Below, piece by piece: positions 8,659-16,440 of a DNA stretch of 64,000 bases. The notes under the pieces are model-generated. The model was not told the DNA's origin and did no database searches. It was given only the letters and a program-made list of their open reading frames with translations. Each line of letters begins with the position of its first letter. The first letter of the stretch is position 1. The translations under genes were made by a program, and so were the position numbers. The DNA comes from Streptomyces sp. WMMC500 (GTDB lineage Bacteria > Actinomycetota > Actinomycetes > Streptomycetales > Streptomycetaceae), in assembly GCF_027497195.1 (NCBI RefSeq), contig NZ_CP114905.1, forward strand, positions 1,860,001 through 1,924,000, written 5' to 3'.

Positions 8659-9687
8659 TCAGCCCTTGGTCTTGGGCGGGTTGAGCAACTGCTCGTACTG
8701 CGCGTCGTCCACGGTCGACTTGTCGATGACGACGGCGCCCGGGTCGAGCCGGACCGGCGGGGTGCTGTCGCCCGCGGCCATCGCCGCCTCGACGACGCCC
8801 TGGTAGCCGAAGAAGAACGGGTTCTGGACGATGATCGCGTCGATGGAGCCGTCGCGTACGCCGGCGATCTCGGCGGGGTCGGAGTCGAAGGCGACGACGG
8901 AGACGCGGTCGCTCGCGTTGCGCTCGGCGACGGCCTTGGCGGCGCCGGTGCCGGAGGTGTTGTTGTCGGCGAAGACCCCGGCCAGGTCGGGCGTCGCGGT
9001 GAGGGCGTCGTTGACCTGGGAGACGGCCTTGTTGAGGTCGTTGTCGTTGACGGAGGTCTGGATGATCTCGGCGTCGGGGCACTCGGCGGCCAGGCCGCTC
9101 TTGAAGCCGTTGAACCGGTCGACCAGGACCTGCTGCCCGGAGGTCGAGCTCTCGTGGAGGATCTTGCCGTTCTGCTGGCCCTTGTCGGTGAGCAGTTCGC
9201 ACATGCGCACGCCGGCCTGCTCGCCCGCCTTGACGTTGTCGGTGCCGATGAACCCCTCGGACTCGGTGGTGATCGCGTTGTCGACGGTGATCACCTTGAT
9301 ACCGGCGTCGCGGGCCCGGTCGACCGCGCCGTTGAGCGCGGTGGAGGAGTTCGAGGCCAGCACGATGGCGTCGGCGCCCCGGGAGATGGAGTTCTCCACC
9401 AGGCTGACCTGCTCCTCGATGTCGGTCTCCGAGGTCGGCCCGAAGAGCCCGAGGTCGATGCCGAAGTCGTCGCCCGCCTGCTTGGACCCGGCGAGCATCG
9501 ACTGCCAGAAGTCGGAGTCGGTGGCCTTGGTGATGACGTCGACCTTGGTGCCGCCGACCGCGGCGGCGCCGCCCGACGAGGAGCCGGAGTCGTCGAACGC
9601 CGCCTTCCCGGCGGCGACGCCGCCGGCCGCGAAGACGACGGCCAGCGCGGCGGCCACCCCCGAGGAGACGAATCGGATGCGCGCCAT
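8659..9687 (-). CDS. Sugar ABC transporter substrate-binding protein
   Basis: Periplasmic-binding-protein type I fold of about 342 aa (Peripla_BP_4-like: ATDSDFWQSMLAG, GADAIVLASNSS, GFIGTDNVKAGEQAG, VVAFDSDPAEI). A hydrophobic N-terminal segment (about residues 6-27) looks like a signal or anchor, but there is no lipobox cysteine, unlike the binding protein of the second operon at 12807. It may be held by an uncleaved helix or secreted. It lies between the cupin isomerase gene (gap two bases) and the ATPase gene. Confidence 0.9.
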   Translation of the reverse strand: MARIRFVSSGVAAALAVVFAAGGVAAGKAAFDDSGSSSGGAAAVGGTKVDVITKATDSDFWQSMLAGSKQAGDDFGIDLGLFGPTSETDIEEQVSLVENSISRGADAIVLASNSSTALNGAVDRARDAGIKVITVDNAITTESEGFIGTDNVKAGEQAGVRMCELLTDKGQQNGKILHESSTSGQQVLVDRFNGFKSGLAAECPDAEIIQTSVNDNDLNKAVSQVNDALTATPDLAGVFADNNTSGTGAAKAVAERNASDRVSVVAFDSDPAEIAGVRDGSIDAIIVQNPFFFGYQGVVEAAMAAGDSTPPVRLDPGAVVIDKSTVDDAQYEQLLNPPKTKG

Positions 9688-9689
9688 GG

Positions 9690-10313
9690 CTACTCCTGGT
9701 TGGTAGGGGACGAGGGGGAGGAGGGCGACGAAGCGGTGAAGGGGACGAGCAGCGGCGGGCCGCCGTCCGGGGCGCGCCGGACGCGGTAGCCCATGCCGTG
9801 GTCGAGGACCCAGCCGTAGTCGTGGCCGGCGTTGCCGGGGTAGACGGCCAGGAAGCGGTACGGCTCGTCGCCGGTGTTGACGCTGCGGTGCGCCCAGCCC
9901 GGCGGGATGTAGCCGATGGCGCCCGGGGACATGTCGATCCAGTGCGGCCGGTCCCCGTCGAAGAGCAGCAGCCCGCCGGTGCCGGCGAGGCCGAGGTAGA
10001 TCTCGCCCTGCGGGTTGGGGTGCTGGTGGCCCTTGGTCATGTGGAACTCGCCCGCGACCGTGCCCGGCCGGATCGTGGTGATCGACTGGGGCAGCTCGCC
10101 CTCGGCCTCCGGTACGGGCGAGGAGGCGACGTCGTACACGACGGGGTCACCGCCGTCCCGCACCGCGGCGCGCCAGGCGTCGCCGTCGGCGAAGAGGCCG
10201 TCGAGGTCGGACATGCGCCGGGTGAGCACCGGGCCCGACGGGCTCATGCCGCCGGCCCGCGGATCGAAGGTGATGCGGCTCGGGTCGAGAGGGGGCGATG
10301 CGTACGACGGCAC
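9690..10313 (-). CDS. Cupin-type glucose-6-phosphate isomerase-like protein
   Basis: First gene of the sugar operon, about 207 aa. It matches the archaeal-type cupin phosphoglucose isomerases: metal site HQH followed by a glutamate (KGHQHPNPQGEIYLGLAG) and a later histidine (PPGWAHRSVN), plus SITTIRPGTVAGEFHMTKGH. It probably isomerises a phosphosugar or sugar. The last ~20 residues are Ser/Pro-rich. Start GTG at 10313 has AGGAGG five bases upstream. It follows the palindromic operator region, so it is the likely promoter-proximal gene of a nine-gene transcript ending at 738. Confidence 0.85.
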   Translation of the reverse strand: MPSYASPPLDPSRITFDPRAGGMSPSGPVLTRRMSDLDGLFADGDAWRAAVRDGGDPVVYDVASSPVPEAEGELPQSITTIRPGTVAGEFHMTKGHQHPNPQGEIYLGLAGTGGLLLFDGDRPHWIDMSPGAIGYIPPGWAHRSVNTGDEPYRFLAVYPGNAGHDYGWVLDHGMGYRVRRAPDGGPPLLVPFTASSPSSPSSPTNQE

Positions 10314-10361
10314 CGTGGCCTCCTGGGGTCGTGCGGGGTACTTCCGGAGGGCGTCAGCGTG

Positions 10362-10402
10362 ATGACCTGGTCATTTGACATCCTGTACGGTCAGGATGTC
10401 AA
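10362..10402. promoter_or_regulatory. Two adjacent palindromes: likely GntR operator and promoter of the sugar operon
   Basis: 10375-10402 is a perfect inverted repeat, TTGACATCCTG, six bases, CAGGATGTCAA (11-bp arms). Immediately left, 10362-10374 is ATGACCTGGTCAT, with 6-bp arms around one base. Both sit 50-90 bases upstream of the isomerase start, between it and the GntR gene. The right arm read on the minus strand contains TTGACA, a possible -35. The GACC/GGTC half-sites resemble HutC-subfamily GntR operators; binding by the neighbouring regulator is inferred. Confidence 0.7.
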
Positions 10403-10444
10403 GGGTGCCGACAGCGGCCGATCGGACTCCCCCGCGCACGCGTC

Positions 10445-10479
10445 GCGGCCGGCCCGCTCGGGGAGAGCGGACCGGCCGC
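10445..10479 (-). terminator. Hairpin terminator after the GntR gene
   Basis: GCGGCCGG and CCGCTC pair with GAGCGG and CCGGCCGC across a 5-base loop (15 positions, one mismatch), about 50 bases after the GntR stop codon. Confidence 0.6.
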
Positions 10480-10527
10480 GTGGCGTGGGTCGGGTCCGGG
10501 GCGTACGGGGCGTACCGCCCGGGGGCG

Positions 10528-11307
10528 TCAGTCGGTGACGATCATCAGCGGCCGGGGCGGGGCGCCCGACTGCCGGGACAGCTCCACCTCGAAGCGGCTG
10601 CGGTCGCCCCGGTGGAAGGCGACGAAGCTCTCCACCGGACGGCCCTGCTCGCCGACGCTGACGCTGCGCAGCACGAGCACCGGGGCGCCCCGGCTGACGC
10701 CGAGGCTGCGGGCCAGCTCCGCGGAGGCCACCGCCGCCTCCACCGAGCGGCGGCCCTGCACCAGCCGCACCCCGAACTTGCCCTCCAGCAGCGCGTACAG
10801 CGACTCCTGGGTCAGATCCTCGTCGACAAGACCGGGGGCGACCTCCTGCGGGACGTGAGTGATCGTGAGCACCCACGGCTCCTCCTCGACGAACCGCAGC
10901 CGCTCGATGACGATCACCGGATGCCCCGGGGGCACGTCCAGTTCCCCGGCGACCTGTGCGTCCGCCGGCACCACCGCCAGCCGGCGGACCTGGCTGCGCA
11001 GGTGGCCGCCGCGGGCGGCCACGTCCTCGTACAGCCCGGTGAGGGACTGGACCAGCCCCTCGGGCGTCTTGGGGTGGGCGACGAAGGTGCCGCGGCCCTT
11101 GATCCGCTCGATGACTCCCTCGGACTCCAGCTCGGCCAGCGCCTGGCGGACGACCGTCCGGGAGACCCCGTAGCGTTCGCACAGCTCGTGGTCCCCCGGC
11201 AGCCGGTCGCCGGGCCCCAGCTCGCGGCTCTCCATCTCGCCGAGGAGAATCTGCTTGAGCTGGTGGTAGAAGGGGAGCAGCGACGAACGATCGATACTTG
11301 ACTGCAT
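10528..11307 (-). CDS. GntR-family (HutC/UTRA) transcriptional regulator
   Basis: About 259 aa. The N-terminal winged helix (LGPGDRLPGDHELCERYGVS, then RTVVRQALAELESEGVIER and KGRGTFVA) is the GntR DNA-binding domain. The remainder is a UTRA effector-binding domain (VIVIERLRFVEEEPW, VPQEVAPGL, FVAFHRGDRSRFEV). It lies between the two sugar operons on the same strand and probably represses one or both, with a sugar or phosphosugar as inducer. ATG at 11307 was chosen for fit to the family; a TTG at 11325 in frame overlaps an inverted repeat and is less likely. Confidence 0.88.
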   Translation of the reverse strand: MQSSIDRSSLLPFYHQLKQILLGEMESRELGPGDRLPGDHELCERYGVSRTVVRQALAELESEGVIERIKGRGTFVAHPKTPEGLVQSLTGLYEDVAARGGHLRSQVRRLAVVPADAQVAGELDVPPGHPVIVIERLRFVEEEPWVLTITHVPQEVAPGLVDEDLTQESLYALLEGKFGVRLVQGRRSVEAAVASAELARSLGVSRGAPVLVLRSVSVGEQGRPVESFVAFHRGDRSRFEVELSRQSGAPPRPLMIVTD

Positions 11308-11312
11308 GTCAT

Positions 11313-11332
11313 GAGAGGATAACAACCCTCTC
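11313..11332. promoter_or_regulatory. Inverted repeat ahead of the GntR gene
   Basis: GAGAGG, eight bases, CCTCTC lies immediately upstream of the regulator's ATG, a position suited to autoregulation or a small attenuating hairpin. It does not match the operator palindromes at 10362-10402. Confidence 0.35.
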
Positions 11333-11370
11333 GGCCCGATCGCCCGCCGCCCGCCCCGCGGGACGTCCGC

Positions 11371-12807
11371 TCAGTCCGCCGGCACGAACATCTTCAGGTC
11401 GGTCAGGCTGGCGCTGCCCTCGTAGACGTTGGTGTAGAGGTCGCCGATCACGAACGAGTCGGGGTAGGCGGAGCCCTGCGGCCACTGGTCCGGCCAGGTC
11501 GTGCTGCCGTTGTGGTCGTTCTGCACCAGGTCGCCGTCGAACCGGCCGTCGTACTCCTCCGGCTTGGTGTTGTAGTGCCAGATCGGCACGTCGTTCACGA
11601 CGAACGGCCGGTGGAAGCGGAGCGTCTGCTCGCCGGCCCGGGCGAAGTTGCCGCTGGCCTCCAGGGTGTAGCCGGTGGCGTCGCGCTCGATGGCGAACGT
11701 GTAGTCCTCGTTGGGCATCAGCTCCGGCTGCAGCTCGCCCGCGGAGGAGAGCTGCTGCTCGGCGGCGCCGCCGGAGCAGCTCGACATGAACCACTGCGAG
11801 TTCCCGGCGAGCCCGCCGGGGCCCGGGGTCCAGTTGGGCATCCCGCTGATCCACATGTTGACCGTGTTGAAGCTGCTGTCCTTGTAGTCGTAGTACTGCC
11901 CGGTCGAGGCGTCGCAGATCCGCCCGCCGGTGCCGCCGCCGACGCGGTCGGGGTGCTGGGCGAAGGAGTCCATCAGCACCTTGCGGCGGTAGTGCCAGAA
12001 GTGGTTGTTGCGGGGCGCGGGGTCGGGGAAGTCGACGATCGACATGTAGTGGAAGCCGTTGTAGCCGTACGGGCCCTCGCGGACGTCCTGCCACTCGCAG
12101 TACGGCGCCGAGGCGTCGCCCTCCCAGCCGGGGCTGTTCGAGCCCTCGCCCCAGGGGTGCTGCGTCTTGCAGCCCTCCGCGTCGTAGCCGTTGATCCGGC
12201 CGTCGTACTCGATGGAGCCGTTGCGCTTGCCGCCGAAGTCCAGCGTCTTGAGCCGGTACTCGACGCGGTACTCGTCGGGCAACTGCTCGGTGGGCCGCAG
12301 GATGACGCCGCCGGTGTGGTCGGGGACGTCGAGCCGGGCGACGGGCTCGCCGCCCGCGGTGTCGTTGGTGAGCGACGGCGGCTGCTCGATCTCGCCGTCC
12401 TTGTTCCAGTCGCGGGCCGAGAGCGAGGCCGTCAGCCAGCCGCCGTCGCCGACGGGGAACTCCTTGCGGTACGTGTCGAAGGAGCCCATCGCCTCCTCCC
12501 AGGCCGGGCCGTAGTCGTTGCGGTACCACTGGCCGTCGTCGTCCATGATCGTGTCGAACGGCTCGGCGTAGGTCTCGCGGGTCCAGGACGCACCGCCCTG
12601 GTCCAGCGGGTCGGCGAAGTCCTCCTCGTGCAGGAGTTGCCACTCCACCGCCGCGCCGCCGGCGGCCTCCGGCGCGGCCGAGGCCGTCGCCGAGCCGCCC
12701 TGGAGGGCGGGGGTGAGCGCGAGGGCGCCGGCGGCGAGCACGAGGCCGGCGCGGCGGGAGCGGACGGCGAGTCCGCGGGAGCGTGCGGGGGGTGGGGTAG
12801 ACGTCAT
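11371..12807 (-). CDS. Secreted concanavalin-like (glucanase/lectin-type) protein of unknown activity
   Basis: About 478 aa with a basic N-terminus and hydrophobic stretch (RSRRAGLVLAAGALALTPAL) followed by alanine-rich sequence: a signal peptide. The mature part is rich in Trp, Tyr, Asp and Gly with short strand-like blocks (LLHEEDF, WLTASLSARDW, GGVILRPTEQLPDEYRVEYRLK, FHYMSIVDFPD, SFVIGDLYTNVYEGSASLTD). It resembles beta-jelly-roll glycan-binding or glycan-cleaving domains (GH16/LamG/lyase-like), but I see no family-diagnostic catalytic motif. Its start overlaps the binding-protein stop by one base (TGATG), so it is co-expressed with a sugar ABC transporter. A secreted enzyme releasing the transported sugar is a reasonable inference. 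Confidence 0.7.
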   Translation of the reverse strand: MTSTPPPARSRGLAVRSRRAGLVLAAGALALTPALQGGSATASAAPEAAGGAAVEWQLLHEEDFADPLDQGGASWTRETYAEPFDTIMDDDGQWYRNDYGPAWEEAMGSFDTYRKEFPVGDGGWLTASLSARDWNKDGEIEQPPSLTNDTAGGEPVARLDVPDHTGGVILRPTEQLPDEYRVEYRLKTLDFGGKRNGSIEYDGRINGYDAEGCKTQHPWGEGSNSPGWEGDASAPYCEWQDVREGPYGYNGFHYMSIVDFPDPAPRNNHFWHYRRKVLMDSFAQHPDRVGGGTGGRICDASTGQYYDYKDSSFNTVNMWISGMPNWTPGPGGLAGNSQWFMSSCSGGAAEQQLSSAGELQPELMPNEDYTFAIERDATGYTLEASGNFARAGEQTLRFHRPFVVNDVPIWHYNTKPEEYDGRFDGDLVQNDHNGSTTWPDQWPQGSAYPDSFVIGDLYTNVYEGSASLTDLKMFVPAD

Positions 12808-13775
12808 CAGAAGTTCCCGTCGGGGTCGTAGTACTTCTTCGCGTTGTCCTCGGTCACCATCGGCGAGGGCACGACGGTGTCCTTCTCGGTCTCCTCTCCG
12901 TCGAGGACGGCCAGGGTGCGGTCGAGGCCGAGGCTGCCGATCTCGTCCGCGTCGTTGAGCCCGGTGACCAGGTAGTTGGTGCCGTCGAGGATCGCCTTCA
13001 CGGCCTCGGTCTGGCCGTCCACACCGGCCAGCACGATGTCCTCGTCGAGCCCGGCGTCCGCGACGGCGCGCTGCGCGCCCAGGCACATCGCGTCGTTCTC
13101 GCAGAACACCGCGTCGAGGTCGGAGTGCGCGGCGAGCAGGCCCTCCATGACCTTCAGCCCGCCGTCGGTGGTCCAGTCGCCGAAGTCCGGCGCCTCGACC
13201 AGCTCGATGCCGGGCGCGCCGTCGAGGGCCTGCTTCACGCCGTCGGTACGGGCCAGGCCGATGCTGTTGTCCGCGGGGCCGCCCTTGATGATCGCGACCT
13301 TGCCGCCGTCGGGCAGCCGCTCCAGCAGGAACTCGCCGTTCTGCCGGCCGATGGCCTCGTTGTCCGGGCCGATCCAGCTCGTGTAGTCGCCGGTCTGGAA
13401 CTTCCGGTCGACCAGCACGGCCGGCTTGCCCGCGGCCTTGATGGCGTTCAGCACCGCGGGCGCCGACTCCAGCGGCCCGCCGGAGACGATCACGGCGTCC
13501 ACGCCCTTGGCGAGCAGGTCGTCGACATTGGCGGCGAGCTTGGCGGCGTCGCCGCCGGCGTCGGTGGAGCGGACCTCGACGCCCTTCTTCTTCGCGCGGG
13601 CCTCGATCGCCTTGTCCATGCCGTTGAAGTAGGGGCCGCTGAGGGTGAAGTTGGCGACGCCGACGGTGTACGAGCCGTCCCCGCCGGAGCCTGTGGAGTC
13701 GTCGGAGCAGCCGGCGAGTGCCGTCGCGGTGAGGAGGCCGGCGGCCAGGGCCGCGGCCGTACGGGTGGAGATCAT
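12807..13775 (-). CDS. Sugar ABC transporter substrate-binding lipoprotein
   Basis: About 322 aa. A lipoprotein signal with lipobox (ATALAGCSD, Cys at about residue 27) is followed by a type I periplasmic-binding fold (VGVANFTLSGPYFNGMDKA, GVDAVIVSGGPLES, SWIGPDNEAIGRQNGEFLL, VFCENDAMCLGAQRAV, LAGVDGQTEAVKAI). It should capture the sugar for the permease at 13772 and ATPase at 14893. Start ATG 13775 overlaps the permease stop (ATGA). Confidence 0.93.
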   Translation of the reverse strand: MISTRTAAALAAGLLTATALAGCSDDSTGSGGDGSYTVGVANFTLSGPYFNGMDKAIEARAKKKGVEVRSTDAGGDAAKLAANVDDLLAKGVDAVIVSGGPLESAPAVLNAIKAAGKPAVLVDRKFQTGDYTSWIGPDNEAIGRQNGEFLLERLPDGGKVAIIKGGPADNSIGLARTDGVKQALDGAPGIELVEAPDFGDWTTDGGLKVMEGLLAAHSDLDAVFCENDAMCLGAQRAVADAGLDEDIVLAGVDGQTEAVKAILDGTNYLVTGLNDADEIGSLGLDRTLAVLDGEETEKDTVVPSPMVTEDNAKKYYDPDGNF

Positions 13776-14896
13776 GTCGTTCCCGCCTTCGTTCGGTCGG
13801 TGCCCGCGGCCCCGCCGCGCAGCCGGCCGGCGCGCTGCACGAGGATGACGGCCACGATGATCAGGCCCTTGAGGACCTGCTGCCAGAAGCTCTGCACGTT
13901 GTGGAGGTTCAGCAGGTTGTTGATGAGGGCCAGCAGCAGCACGCCCGCGAAGGTGGCGCGGACCGAGCCCTTGCCGCCGGCCAGGCTGGCGCCGCCGATG
14001 ACGCAGGCGGCGATGGCGTCCAGCTCGAACGCGGTGCCGACGCTGGGCTGCGCGATGCCCACGCGGCTGGCCAGGATGACGCCGGCGAGGCCGGCGCAGG
14101 CGCCGCTGATCGTGTACGCGAGCACGAGGTGCCGGCGCACCCCGATGCCCGCGAGGCGTACCGCCTCGGCGTTGCCGCCGATGGCGACGAGCGCCCGTCC
14201 CTGCGGGGTGCGGGTGAGGAAGACGCCGCCGAGGAGGAAGACGCCGAGCATGATCAGGGTGGCGACGGGGAAGGGCCCGGCGGTCGCGGAGCCCAGCTCG
14301 AAGAAGCTCTCCTTGGTCGGTGCGACGGGTGTCTCGGAGTAGACGAAGGCCAGCCCGCGCACCGTGGTCAGCGCCGCGAGCGTCACCACGAAGGGGGCTA
14401 TCGCGAACCGGGCCACGAGCGTGCCGTTGACCGCCCCGCAGCCGACGCCGACGGCGACGGCCGCGAGCAGCGCGACCGGGACGGGGAGGTCTTCGGAGAG
14501 GCCGGCGGCCATGATGCCGGTCAGCGCGACGACGGAGCCGACGGACAGGTCGATGCCGCCGGTGACGATGACCACGAGCATGCCGTAGGCGAGCAGGCCG
14601 GTGGTCACCATCTGTTTCATCAGGTTGGTGAGGTTGGTGTCGCTGAGGAACGCGTCGGTGGTGGAGCCGGCGACGGCGACGAACGCCGCCAGCAGCAGGA
14701 GCATCCCGGCCTCGGCGGTGAAGTCCCGGCCGCGCAGCACCAGTCGGGGCAGCCGCCACCGGGACGGGGCGAGGGCCGCGGTCCGCCCGGGCGCGGCGTC
14801 GTCCCGGGCCTCCGCCCTGCTCTCGGCGTCCTCGGCTGCCGCCTCAGCCGCCTTCTCGGTCTTCGCGGTCTTCGCCGCCGCGGTGTGCTCGTTCAC
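13772..14896 (-). CDS. Sugar ABC transporter permease (CUT2 type)
   Basis: About 374 aa. A charged Ala/Glu-rich N-terminal ~55 residues precede roughly eight to ten membrane helices. The family motif VTGGIDLSVGSVVALTG is present, as is IAACVIGGASLAGGKGSV near the C-terminus. GTG at 14896 overlaps the ATPase stop (GTGA). It is paralogous in layout to the permease at 5860, but sequence and gene neighbours differ, so the two operons probably import different sugars. Confidence 0.92.
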   Translation of the reverse strand: MNEHTAAAKTAKTEKAAEAAAEDAESRAEARDDAAPGRTAALAPSRWRLPRLVLRGRDFTAEAGMLLLLAAFVAVAGSTTDAFLSDTNLTNLMKQMVTTGLLAYGMLVVIVTGGIDLSVGSVVALTGIMAAGLSEDLPVPVALLAAVAVGVGCGAVNGTLVARFAIAPFVVTLAALTTVRGLAFVYSETPVAPTKESFFELGSATAGPFPVATLIMLGVFLLGGVFLTRTPQGRALVAIGGNAEAVRLAGIGVRRHLVLAYTISGACAGLAGVILASRVGIAQPSVGTAFELDAIAACVIGGASLAGGKGSVRATFAGVLLLALINNLLNLHNVQSFWQQVLKGLIIVAVILVQRAGRLRGGAAGTDRTKAGTT

Positions 14897-16440
14897 GCGG
14901 CACGCCCGATCGCGTACGCGAGGACGCCGTCCTCGGTGGCGCCCTCCGCCGGCACGTCGGCGACGATCCGGCCCTCGTGCATCACCAGCACGTGATCGCT
15001 CGCCCCGATCACCTCCGTGAGGTCGGAGGAGACCAGCAGCACGGCCATCCCGCCGCGGGCCAGTTCGTCGAGCGTCCGGTAGATCTCCGCGCGCGTCGCC
15101 ACGTCCACTCCCCTGGTCGGCTCGTCGAGCAGCAGCACCCGCGGGCTGGTCAGCAGCCACTTCGCGAGCACGGCTTTCTGCTGGTTGCCCCCGCTGAGCG
15201 TCCACACGGGCAGCGCGGCACAGTTGCCGGGCCTGATGTCCAGCCGGCGGACCATGTCCGCGGCCTCCCGGCGCCGCCGCCGCCCGTCGAGCAGCGGGCC
15301 GCGGGTCGTCGTGCGCAGGGTGGTCAGGCCGATGTTCTCCGCGGCGCTCAGCCCGAGCACCAGGCCGCTGCGCTGGCGGTCCTCGGTGACCAGGGCGAGC
15401 CCGGCGTCGATCGCCGCCCGCGGCCCGGCGAACCGCGCTGACGGCAGCGCGTCCTCGTCGCGTACGGGCAGCGCCCGCACCGACCCCGCCGCCGGCGGCT
15501 CGGCGCCGAACACGCACCGCACCAGCTCGCTGCGGCCCGCGCCGACGAGCCCGAACAGCCCCGTGATCCGCCCGGCGTGCAGCCGGAACGACACGTCGCG
15601 GAACTCCCCCGGCCGGCTGAGGCCCTCGACCGCCAGCAGCGCCGGGCCCGCCTCGGTGCGCTTCGCCGGGTACAACTGCCCGGTGCTGCGGCCGGCCATG
15701 AGCCGGATCAGCCGGTCCTCGTCGGTGTCCGCCGGCACCGTACGGGCGACCACCCGGCCGTCCTTCAGCACGGCGATCGAGTCGGCCAGCTCGCCGATCT
15801 CGGCCAGCCGGTGGGACACGTAGACGATCAGCACTCCTTCGTCGCGCAGCCGCCGCACGAGCGCGAAGAGCGCCTGCAGATCGGTGCCCGCCAGCACCGC
15901 GGAGGGCTCGTCGAGGATCAGCACCCGGGGCCGGCCCGCCGCCAGCGCCTTGGCGATCTCCACCATCTGCCGCCGGGCGACGCTCAGCCGGCCGGCCCGG
16001 GCGCGCGGGTCGACGGCGCCGAAGCCGATGCCCGCCAGGAGGTCGGCCGCGCGCGCGTGCGCGGCGCGCCAGTCGACGAGCCCGCCGAGCCGCCGCGGCA
16101 ACTGTCCCAGCAGCAGGTTCTCGGTGACCGACAGCTCGGGGACCAGCGTCAGTTCCTGGTGCACGGTGCGGATGCCGTGGGCCCGGGCCGCGTGCGGGGA
16201 GCCGAACTCCACGCGCTCGCCGCCCACGTGCAGCTCGCCGGCGCTCATGGGCTCGGCCCCGGCGAGCACCTTGATGAGCGTCGACTTCCCGGCTCCGTTG
16301 GCGCCGACGAGGGCGAGCACCTCGCCGGCGTGCCCGACGAGGTCGACGCCGTGGAGCACTTCCGTGCGGCCGTACGACTTGTGCACGTCGCGCATCCGCA
16401 GCACCTCGGGCCCGGTCGCGCGCTTCTGGGGGGCACTCAT
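14893..16440 (-). CDS. Sugar ABC transporter ATPase, tandem nucleotide-binding domains
   Basis: About 515 aa with two ABC cassettes. N-terminal: Walker A VGANGAGKST, signature variant LSVARRQMVEIA, Walker B VLILDEPSAVL. C-terminal: degenerate Walker A VGAGRSELV, signature LSGGNQQKA, Walker B VLLLDEPTRGVDV. Energises the adjacent permease. ATG 16440 overlaps the aldehyde dehydrogenase stop (ATGA). Confidence 0.93.
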   Translation of the reverse strand: MSAPQKRATGPEVLRMRDVHKSYGRTEVLHGVDLVGHAGEVLALVGANGAGKSTLIKVLAGAEPMSAGELHVGGERVEFGSPHAARAHGIRTVHQELTLVPELSVTENLLLGQLPRRLGGLVDWRAAHARAADLLAGIGFGAVDPRARAGRLSVARRQMVEIAKALAAGRPRVLILDEPSAVLAGTDLQALFALVRRLRDEGVLIVYVSHRLAEIGELADSIAVLKDGRVVARTVPADTDEDRLIRLMAGRSTGQLYPAKRTEAGPALLAVEGLSRPGEFRDVSFRLHAGRITGLFGLVGAGRSELVRCVFGAEPPAAGSVRALPVRDEDALPSARFAGPRAAIDAGLALVTEDRQRSGLVLGLSAAENIGLTTLRTTTRGPLLDGRRRRREAADMVRRLDIRPGNCAALPVWTLSGGNQQKAVLAKWLLTSPRVLLLDEPTRGVDVATRAEIYRTLDELARGGMAVLLVSSDLTEVIGASDHVLVMHEGRIVADVPAEGATEDGVLAYAIGRAA

